A stretch of DNA of 36,565 nucleotides, taken from positions 1-36,565 of the forward strand of contig DATHGT010000193.1 of the NCBI GenBank assembly GCA_035317605.1, given 5' to 3'. This DNA is from DATHGT01 sp035317605 (GTDB taxonomy: Bacteria > Methylomirabilota > Methylomirabilia > Rokubacteriales > CSP1-6). Made by a program: the position numbers and the translations under genes. Below the pieces are notes generated by a model that did not search any database, had not been told where the DNA came from, and was given only the letters and a program-made list of their open reading frames with translations. Of this stretch, positions 28,013-34,091 are shown piece after piece; positions within the stretch are counted from its first letter, which is position 1, and each line of letters starts with the position of its first letter.

Positions 28013-28124
28013 CAGCCGGCCCCCAAACGTGAGAAGTCGTCCAAGACCGTCCGCGCCACACTTCGTTCTCAAACGTCGCTACGCTCTCTCCTCCATACCA
28101 AGGTCCAGATTCGTTTGCAACCCG

Positions 28125-28153
28125 CCGCCGGCCGCCGGCTCAGCGGCCGGCGG
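28125..28153. terminator. 11-bp inverted repeat across the aldolase stop codon
   Basis: CCGCCGGCCGC (28125-28135) and GCGGCCGGCGG (28143-28153) are perfect reverse complements with a seven-base loop that contains the aldolase stop (28140-28142). It is a strong GC hairpin without a following T-run, so intrinsic termination is uncertain. It may stabilise the mRNA end or insulate the downstream secreted-protein genes. Confidence 0.6.
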
Positions 28154-28922
28154 TGCCGGCGGCCTGGCGGACGGTCTGGAGGTAGGTCTGACTGCTCTGC
28201 TGGAGGAGGCGGCTGACGCTGCCGTGGAAGTACTGGACGCCGAGGCCGAGGAACTTCGGGATCAGGGTGTCGGGGCAGCTGCAGCCGGCGATGCGGCCGG
28301 CGCCGGTGATGGTCGCGACGCCGCGCTCCATCAGCTTCTGCACTTCCGGATGGGCCTGCTGGCCCGTGTAGCCCATCGACTGGGACAGGTCGCCGGAGCC
28401 GATGAAGTACACGTCGACCCCGGGCACCTTCACGAGATCGGGCAGGTTCTCGATCGCCTCGACTTCCTCGAGCATCAGGCACACGAGGGTCTGCGCGTTG
28501 GCTTCCTTCGCGTAGTCGGCGGTGGAGCCGGCGAAGCCGTAGTTGGCGGGACGGCCGCCGCTGAAGATACCGCGGTGGCCTTCGGGTCCGTACTTGACCG
28601 CGTCCACCGCGGCCCGCGCCTCATCCGCGGTATTCACATGCGGCACCTGCACGCCCCACGCGCCGCGATCGAGGAACGGCGCGATGATCTCCGGCTTGTT
28701 GCCGACGGGGCGCACGATCGGCGCCATGCCCGTCAGCTCGGCGGCGGCGATGCAGGCCTCGGCGGTGTCGACCGTGATGGAGCCGTGCTCGTTGTCGAGC
28801 AGGATCCAGTCGAAGCCGAGATAGCCGAGCATCTCGACCACCGCCGGCGACGGGAACGTGCACATCACACCGAAGGCCGCCTTGCCGTCGTACAACCGCC
28901 GCTTGAGTGTGTTGTCACGCAT
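28140..28922 (-). CDS. HpcH/HpaI-type class II aldolase
   Basis: 260 residues, pyruvate-type TIM-barrel aldolase. Active-site residues are visible: H46 (LLDNEHGSI), R71 (PIVRPVG), E152 (LMLEEVEAI) and D178 (IGSGDLSQSMG), the last two being metal ligands. Such enzymes cleave 2-keto-3-deoxy or 4-hydroxy-2-oxo acids to pyruvate and an aldehyde with a divalent metal. By context it could take the product of the IlvD-type dehydratase encoded two genes away (inference). The ATG overlaps the end of the small antitoxin-like gene by eight bases, so it is likely translated by coupling. Its stop lies inside a strong inverted repeat. Confidence 0.9.
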   Translation of the reverse strand: MRDNTLKRRLYDGKAAFGVMCTFPSPAVVEMLGYLGFDWILLDNEHGSITVDTAEACIAAAELTGMAPIVRPVGNKPEIIAPFLDRGAWGVQVPHVNTADEARAAVDAVKYGPEGHRGIFSGGRPANYGFAGSTADYAKEANAQTLVCLMLEEVEAIENLPDLVKVPGVDVYFIGSGDLSQSMGYTGQQAHPEVQKLMERGVATITGAGRIAGCSCPDTLIPKFLGLGVQYFHGSVSRLLQQSSQTYLQTVRQAAGTAGR

Positions 28923-29124
28923 CGCTCGATCCTCCCATGGCTCGTTTCACGAGCGTCTCGGCATCCCAGTCCGGCAGGAACGCGTCGCGCTCGCGCGTGT
29001 AGTCTCCTTCACCCACCTCGTACTGCCGGAGAAACCGTACGGCGTTCACCCAGCCGAGCCCCTGCACGAGTGCTTCGAAGCCTCGGCGGCGCAGCTCGAC
29101 GGGATCGACGATGATGCGGCTCAT
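28915..29124 (-). CDS. Small antitoxin-like protein paired with a PIN domain protein
   Basis: 69 residues. It has the pattern IVDPVELRRRGFEALVQGLGWVNAVRFLRQYEVGEGDYTRERDAF, which resembles the small partner proteins found next to PIN toxins in cyanobacteria and other phyla. I recognise the style, not a named family. The start overlaps the PIN stop (ATGA), and its stop overlaps the aldolase start by eight bases. Most TA operons place the antitoxin first; here it is second. No DNA-binding motif is evident. It could also be an unrelated small protein. Confidence 0.65.
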   Translation of the reverse strand: MSRIIVDPVELRRRGFEALVQGLGWVNAVRFLRQYEVGEGDYTRERDAFLPDWDAETLVKRAMGGSSDA

Positions 29125-29564
29125 GAAGCGACCTCCTTGGCCAGCGTCAGCACGTCCACGATCCGGACCCGCAAGGCGGCCGCGTGCCGGCGGCCGAGTC
29201 CGAGCAGACGGTCGTCCGTCGTTGCAAAAGCATCCGCGTGTCCGAATTCCGCACAGGCCACGTGGAAGGCGTCGAAGTTCCGAAACCCGAGCGCCATGAG
29301 CTCACTCGTGCGACGAATCAGATCATCCGCCTTGGCGTCGAGCCGAGTCGTGGCGCCTTCGAGCCATGCCGCCACACGTCGCGCGCGCCACGGAAGCGGG
29401 TTTTGGGTATTCTCCACGTCGTGGGCGGGGCTCCCAACGAACGTGACCCGATCGGATGCCGCCGCCAGCAGCTCGAGCACGGCGTGCGCCTCCAGCCGGA
29501 TACGTGGTTGGGCCTGGTCGTCGAACGGCCGCTTCAGGGCGCAGATGTCGAGATACGCACGCAC
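29121..29564 (-). CDS. PIN domain ribonuclease toxin (VapC-like)
   Basis: 147 residues. The first acidic residue is D6 (RAYLDICALKRPFDD); others are in RNFDAFHVACAEFGHADAFATTDDRLL, together forming the PIN metal site. The fold and length fit VapC-type RNases that cut tRNA or mRNA. The GTG at 29564 is chosen because a GATAAT -10 lies exactly six bases upstream and the protein then starts MRAYLD, the usual PIN start. An upstream GTG at 29588 would lie upstream of this -10. It is followed by the antitoxin-like gene and then the aldolase in one coupled unit. It is divergent from the methionine-synthase-like gene. Confidence 0.85.
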   Translation of the reverse strand: MRAYLDICALKRPFDDQAQPRIRLEAHAVLELLAAASDRVTFVGSPAHDVENTQNPLPWRARRVAAWLEGATTRLDAKADDLIRRTSELMALGFRNFDAFHVACAEFGHADAFATTDDRLLGLGRRHAAALRVRIVDVLTLAKEVAS

Positions 29565-29570
29565 CGGCCC

Positions 29571-29576
29571 ATTATC
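29571..29576 (-). promoter_or_regulatory. -10 element for the PIN toxin operon (leaderless type)
   Basis: GATAAT on the minus strand (five of six) ends six bases before the GTG at 29564, the same geometry as at nuoL and the coiled-coil gene. No clear -35 is seen. Confidence 0.5.
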
Positions 29577-29635
29577 GACGAGGCTCACGCAAGACGCGAT
29601 ACCCTCGGTTCAGGGCGATACATGAGGAGTGACGC

Positions 29636-30832
29636 ATGAAGACGAGCACCGACCGCATCCTCACCACGCACGTCGGCAGCATTCCCCGGCCGGAGAGCAT
29701 TCGAGAGCTCCTGCGCGCGCGTCTCGACGGCCGGGCCGTCGACGCCGAGACACTGGCCGCGCGGGTCAAGGACGCCGTGACCGACGTCGTCCGCCGGCAG
29801 GCGGAGTGCGGCATCGACGTCGTCTCCGACGGCGAGATGAGCAAGACCAGCTTCATCGCCTACTCGGACGAGCGCCTCACCGGCTTCACGACGCTGAAGC
29901 CGGACGATCCCAGCGTGCCCCCCTCCAACACCAGCGGCGTGTGGGCCAGGCGACTGGATACGCGGCGGGAATGGCGCGCGTTCCGCGAGTACTACGCGAC
30001 GTACCTGCCGGCCGCGATGCCGCCGTCGGCGCCGCCGACCGTCTGCACCGGTCCGGTCACCTACAAGGGTGAGGCGCTGCTCAGGCGCGACCTCGCGAAT
30101 CTCAAGGCCGCGCTCCAGGCCGCCGGCGGCGCCGAGGCGTTCGTGCCGGCCATCGCGCCGGGCATGGTCGGGCGCGATCAGAACCGCTACTACCCGACCG
30201 AGGAAGCGTATCGGTTCGCGATCGCGGAGGCGTTGAAGACCGAGTATCGAGCGATCGTGGACGCCGGCTTCATCCTGCAGATCGACGATCCCGGCCTCGG
30301 CGAGACGTGGGACATGATCATTCCGGCCCCGACCCTCGCGGACTACCGGAAGATGCAGGCCATCAACATCGAGGCGTTGAATCAGGCGCTGGCCGGCATT
30401 CCCGAGGACCGCGTGCGCTATCACCTGTGCTGGGGGAGCTGGCAGGGTCCGCACGAGGTCGACCTCGCGCTGAAGGACGTCGTCGAGCTCATGCTGACCG
30501 TCCGCGCCCAGGCCTACTCCGTCGAGGCGGCCACGCCCCGTCACTCCTGGGAGTGGCGGATCTGGAAGGACGTCAAGCTGCCGGAGGGCAAGATCCTGAT
30601 CCCCGGCGTCATCGCCCACACCACGGCCGTGGTCGAGCATCCCGAGACGGTCGCGGAGCGCATCGTGAACTTCGCGGGCGCGGTGGGACGCGAGCGCGTC
30701 ATCGCCGGCGCCGACTGCGGCTTCGCCCAGGGCGCCCTCTACCAGCGCCAGCACCCGACGGTGATGTGGGCCAAGTTTCGCGCGCTCGCCGAGGGCGCCG
30801 CGCTGGCGTCCCAGCGCCTGTGGGCGAGGTGA
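29636..30832 (+). CDS. Cobalamin-independent methionine synthase-like enzyme (MetE C-domain / CoM-transferase type)
   Basis: 398 residues, only the C-terminal catalytic barrel of MetE, with no N-terminal domain. The N-terminus (TTHVGSIPRP) is typical. Zinc thiol-activating ligands are H263 and C265 (RYHLCWGSW) and C361 (GADCGFAQG), all present. Stand-alone versions act on small thiols, for example methyl transfer or epoxyalkane:CoM transfer in XecA. The substrate here is unknown, and folate-dependent methionine synthesis is unlikely without the N-domain. The ATG has GAGGAG six bases upstream. It is monocistronic: the PIN gene diverges on its left, and the DUF3943 gene converges nine bases after its stop. 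Confidence 0.86.
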   Translation: MKTSTDRILTTHVGSIPRPESIRELLRARLDGRAVDAETLAARVKDAVTDVVRRQAECGIDVVSDGEMSKTSFIAYSDERLTGFTTLKPDDPSVPPSNTSGVWARRLDTRREWRAFREYYATYLPAAMPPSAPPTVCTGPVTYKGEALLRRDLANLKAALQAAGGAEAFVPAIAPGMVGRDQNRYYPTEEAYRFAIAEALKTEYRAIVDAGFILQIDDPGLGETWDMIIPAPTLADYRKMQAINIEALNQALAGIPEDRVRYHLCWGSWQGPHEVDLALKDVVELMLTVRAQAYSVEAATPRHSWEWRIWKDVKLPEGKILIPGVIAHTTAVVEHPETVAERIVNFAGAVGRERVIAGADCGFAQGALYQRQHPTVMWAKFRALAEGAALASQRLWAR

Positions 30833-30841
30833 GGCCGAGCG

Positions 30842-32299
30842 TCAGCGGGCTCCGATCTCGCCGGCGCGCCACTCGACGGCGCCGAAGCGCGAGTGGCCGA
30901 GGAAGTTGTAGGAGAGGGTGACCGTCTCCACCGTCTGGTGCGTTTCCCGCCGATTGGTCGGGGTCGCGTTGCGGCTCGACACCACGTAGTGCAGGCCGAT
31001 GGCGTGGGGACCGAACACCCGCACGGTCAGGCCCACGGTGCCGCGATTGATGACCTCGCGACCAAACGTATCCACTCCGGGGCCCCCTCCGGAGCCCGTG
31101 CCGATGACGTGGTACTGGCGACCCGACGCTTCGAGCATCGCCAGCTCGCCGGCGATGAGGCGCAGGCTGAGCAGTCCCTCGGGGATCACGCCGTAGTGAT
31201 AGTCACGCTCGTCCTGGTCGCCGACCGTGCCGGCCGCGCCGAAGCCGATGCCGGCGAAGGCCATGCCCTGAAGGGCGAGCGTGCGGGTCAGCCACCACTG
31301 GGCGACGGTGCCGACCGAGAGGTTCGTGCTCGCCACGCGGAAGACCTGCGGTGAGAGGTATTCGTAGCCGCCGAAGAGGCCCCACACCCCGCGGTAGTCG
31401 TCGCCCACGTCGTAGTCCTTGCCCAGGAGGAGGCCGCGGATCGTGACGTTCTCGATGGCGTTCGCCGCACTCGTCGCGTTGGGCACCGCGGTGAACTCGA
31501 AGAGGAAGAAGTCGAACGGGCGCGTGTATCGGTATCCCGGTTTGCCGGGAAGCCCATAGGTCATGTAGTAGTCGAGGCTCCCCTCCTGCCGCTTGGCGGC
31601 GACCGAGGGCGCCTCGTTGGTCACGTTGGTGGTGAGGGTGGCGCCGACCCGCAGGCGGACGAAGAGGGCCGGATCGCGGCTCGGAAACACCGGGCGAAAC
31701 CGCTCGCCGAAGACGAGGCGATTGAAGCCGGTGGGCGGCGAGAGCACGGCCGCCCCCAGCTCGCGCCAGAATCCCGGCGTCTCGCCCCCGTGCTCGAGGA
31801 GCAGGCTCGCCATGCGGAACAGCGCCTCGCCCACGAACGTGCCGGCGATGCCGGTGGCGATGTGGTCGTTGGCGGAGGGCCGGGTCTTCTCGCCGAACGT
31901 CTCCCAGGCGACACTGCCGCCGATCGTGTACAGCAACGACTCCCAGTAGTTGAGGCCGGCCGACCGCGCGAGCCCGTAGTACACGCTGCCCTGATAGGGA
32001 TGGCCGAGCTGGTTGATGCCGAACGGGTCTCGGTCGAACCCCGGCGCGGTCCGGAAATTCTTCCACCACGTGTCCGGCTCGCTGTCGTAGTCCGTTTCGC
32101 CGCTGACGTGCCGGTTGACCTGGTTGAGCCCGAAGAGGAAGGCCGCGATCTCGGCGGCGGGAATGACATAGCTCTTGCCGGCGCCGGTGTCCCAATCCAG
32201 CACCGGCGGCTCGGCGCCGACCGTCCCCGGCACCACGAGACCCAAGAGCAGCGCACCGGCGCAGAGCACACTCGCGACCCGCCATGTCAGCATCGTCAT
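30842..32299 (-). CDS. DUF3943 envelope protein
   Basis: 485 residues with a signal peptide (MTMLTWRVASVLCAGALLLGLVVPGTVGAE). The central stretch HPYQGSVYYGLARSAGLNYWESLLYTIGGSVAWETFGE and the PSANDHIATGIAGTFVGEALFRM part are the DUF3943 signature. The C-terminal half alternates short strands and ends SYNFLGHSRFG, consistent with an outer-membrane barrel. The function is unknown; the family is often near phosphate, lipid or acid-phosphatase genes. The ATG at 32299 has AGGA about six bases upstream. Its promoter probably uses TAGAAT at 32333-32338. It converges with the MetE-like gene and diverges from the sixA gene across a 20-bp palindrome. Confidence 0.85.
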   Translation of the reverse strand: MTMLTWRVASVLCAGALLLGLVVPGTVGAEPPVLDWDTGAGKSYVIPAAEIAAFLFGLNQVNRHVSGETDYDSEPDTWWKNFRTAPGFDRDPFGINQLGHPYQGSVYYGLARSAGLNYWESLLYTIGGSVAWETFGEKTRPSANDHIATGIAGTFVGEALFRMASLLLEHGGETPGFWRELGAAVLSPPTGFNRLVFGERFRPVFPSRDPALFVRLRVGATLTTNVTNEAPSVAAKRQEGSLDYYMTYGLPGKPGYRYTRPFDFFLFEFTAVPNATSAANAIENVTIRGLLLGKDYDVGDDYRGVWGLFGGYEYLSPQVFRVASTNLSVGTVAQWWLTRTLALQGMAFAGIGFGAAGTVGDQDERDYHYGVIPEGLLSLRLIAGELAMLEASGRQYHVIGTGSGGGPGVDTFGREVINRGTVGLTVRVFGPHAIGLHYVVSSRNATPTNRRETHQTVETVTLSYNFLGHSRFGAVEWRAGEIGAR

Positions 32300-32332
32300 C
32301 GCCCGTCCTGTGCGGGATGAAGTCCCCGCCGG

Positions 32333-32338
32333 ATTCTA
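32333..32338 (-). promoter_or_regulatory. -10 element for the DUF3943 gene
   Basis: TAGAAT on the minus strand (five of six) about 33 bases before the ATG, so the leader is about 26 bases and includes the AGGA ribosome binding site. A -35 is not convincing. Confidence 0.5.
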
Positions 32339-32454
32339 CGCCCAGGCGTTTGCGTGAAGCGCACTTTTCCCGAGGCGGCCACGTGACCGACGGCGGCGGC
32401 TGGCCGAGCCAGAACGGGATCGCCTCGACGATACGCGTGATGCCATGACCAGGT

Positions 32455-32474
32455 TATTGGACCTAGGTCCAATA
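32455..32474. promoter_or_regulatory. Perfect 20-bp palindrome, probable operator
   Basis: TATTGGACCTAGGTCCAATA is identical to its own reverse complement. It is in the divergent region between the DUF3943 and sixA genes, about 81 bases before the sixA ATG, and the TATCAT that starts at its right edge could be a -10. Symmetry and A/T-rich ends in a GC-rich region suggest a dimeric repressor or activator site. The regulator is unknown. Confidence 0.65.
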
Positions 32475-32554
32475 TCATCTGGCGTGGGCCCGGCGCACAC
32501 TGATCTATGAGTGGCCATCCATCTCGGAGTCCTGTCGATGCACGCGACGCCGCC

Positions 32555-33073
32555 ATGAGGCTTCTGCTCCTCCGCCACGCGGCTGCGATGCCCAGGGGCA
32601 CGCCGGGCGTCGGCGACGACGAGCGTCCGCTCACGGCGCCCGGCAAGGCCGCCTTCCGCGTGGCCGCGCGGGGACTGGCCCTGATCAGCCGCCGGCCCGA
32701 CGTGCTGCTGACGAGCCCGCTCGCCCGCGCGCGCGCGACCGCGGAGATCGCCGCGCGGGCCTTCAAACGGATCGCGCCCACCCTCGAACCCGCGCTGGCC
32801 GACGAGAGCGTCAACGGTATCGTCATCGCGCTGAAGGCCTATCCGCTGGACGCGGCGATCGCGCTCGTCGGTCACGAGCCCCTGCTCTCGGCGCTCCTCG
32901 CGCGTACGCTCGGTGCCCCGGAGGCGGAGCGGCTCGCGTTCCAGAAGGGCGGCGCGGCGCTGCTGGACCTTCCCGACGGCCCCGCGGCGCCCGGGCGGCT
33001 CGTCTGGTTCCTGCCGCCCCGAGTCCTCCGCGCCCTCGGAACGCTCCACCCTCCAACGGAGAGGCCGGAATGA
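32555..33073 (+). CDS. SixA-like histidine phosphatase
   Basis: 172 residues. It starts with the catalytic MRLLLLRHAAA (R7, H8) and has SPLARARATAEI and the second histidine in VGHEPLLSALLAR, the SixA/phosphoglycerate-mutase-like arrangement. SixA removes phosphate from histidine in phosphorelay or PTS-type proteins. The ATG at 32555 is chosen because the family starts right before the RH motif; an upstream ATG at 32507 adds 16 residues with no visible role. No strong ribosome binding site is seen. It is followed by Ppx and PPK1, giving a phosphate/polyphosphate operon. Two GC hairpins follow the stop. Confidence 0.85.
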   Translation: MRLLLLRHAAAMPRGTPGVGDDERPLTAPGKAAFRVAARGLALISRRPDVLLTSPLARARATAEIAARAFKRIAPTLEPALADESVNGIVIALKAYPLDAAIALVGHEPLLSALLARTLGAPEAERLAFQKGGAALLDLPDGPAAPGRLVWFLPPRVLRALGTLHPPTERPE

Positions 33074-33092
33074 GGACTAGGGAGTCTTTGGG

Positions 33093-33139
33093 CGCCCCGA
33101 GCGTCGGGGGGCTTGGGGGGCCCGCGGCTAGGCCCCCCA
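33093..33139. repeat. Two tandem GC hairpins between sixA and ppx
   Basis: First: CCCCGA (33095-33100), loop GCG, TCGGGG (33104-33109), with outer C-G and G-C pairs. Second: TGGGGGGCC (33114-33122), an eight-base loop, GGCCCCCCA (33131-33139), perfect nine pairs. Neither is followed by a T-run. The second overlaps the only possible start of the ppx reading frame, so it may limit ppx expression. Confidence 0.7.
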
Positions 33140-34090
33140 TGTCGGTCAATCCGCACGCGCGCCGCTGACCGGTCGGAGCTGGTCGCGGTCGTCGACCTGG
33201 GCTCGACGGCCGTCCGCCTCCTGGTCGCACGGATCGCGCCGAACCATGGATCACACGTATTGGTGCAGGATCGCGTCGCCACGCGGCTGGGCGGTGGCGC
33301 GCCCGGAACCTTGCCGCGCGACGCGATCGAGGGGACGCTCCGGGCCGTGCATCGGTTCTTCGCCCGTCACGTGGGGAAGGGCCGGGGCCCGCGCGTGGTC
33401 GCGGTGGCGACGTCCGCCGTGCGGGACGCCCGGAACCGCGAGCGCCTGCTCGCCCCGCTCCGCGACGACGAGGGCATCGACGTGGAGGTGCTCAGCGCGC
33501 GCGACGAGGCGCGGCTCGGCGTCTCCGCCTGCCTCGAGAGCCTGCCCTTCGAGGACGGGATCGTGGTGGATCTCGGCGGCGCCAGCCTGCAGCTCAGCGG
33601 GGTGCGGCGTCGCGAGATCGTCTCCATCGCGAGCCTTCCCCTCGGCAGCGTGCGGACCTCCCGGCGCTTTCTGCCCCACGACCCACCCGGAGGGCGCGCC
33701 CTTCAGGCGCTGCGCGCGGCCATCCGCGCGCAGCTCCTCGGCGCCGTGCCCCCCGTCCGGGCCGGCGAGGTCATGGTGGGGATGGGCGGTACGGTTCGCA
33801 CGCTGGCCAGCATTTACCTGAAATCCCATCGCGGCGAGCGCAAGCACCGACACGGACTGCGGCTGCACCAGACCGACGTGGTCGCCATCCGCGAGCAGCT
33901 CGAAGGCCTGTCCCGGCGAAAGCGCCGGAAGGTCCGCGGCCTCAAGGCCGAGCGCGCGGACATCATCCTGGCCGGAGCCATCGTCATCGAGGAGGTCATG
34001 GTCTTCGGTGGGTATCTCACGCTGGTGGTCTGCACGCGCGGGGTCCGCGACGGCGTGCTGCTGCGTGAGACGTTCCGCGGGCGTTCGTAA
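33113..34090 (+). CDS. Ppx/GppA family exopolyphosphatase
   Basis: About 305-325 residues of the sugar-kinase/HSP70/actin-fold Ppx/GppA family. It has the phosphate-1 motif VVDLGSTAVRLLVA, the central VVAVATSAVRDARNRERLL with EARLGVSACLE, and the phosphate-2 motif GIVVDLGGASLQLS. It is the short form without the C-terminal HD domain. It hydrolyses terminal phosphate from polyphosphate or pppGpp. The only in-frame start is TTG at 33113, inside a strong hairpin and 42 bases after sixA's stop in the same frame. A nearby ATG at 33139 is one frame off. The start, or one base of the assembly, is therefore doubtful. It is one base upstream of ppk. Confidence 0.85.
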   Translation: MGGPRLGPPCRSIRTRAADRSELVAVVDLGSTAVRLLVARIAPNHGSHVLVQDRVATRLGGGAPGTLPRDAIEGTLRAVHRFFARHVGKGRGPRVVAVATSAVRDARNRERLLAPLRDDEGIDVEVLSARDEARLGVSACLESLPFEDGIVVDLGGASLQLSGVRRREIVSIASLPLGSVRTSRRFLPHDPPGGRALQALRAAIRAQLLGAVPPVRAGEVMVGMGGTVRTLASIYLKSHRGERKHRHGLRLHQTDVVAIREQLEGLSRRKRRKVRGLKAERADIILAGAIVIEEVMVFGGYLTLVVCTRGVRDGVLLRETFRGRS

Positions 34091-34091
34091 C

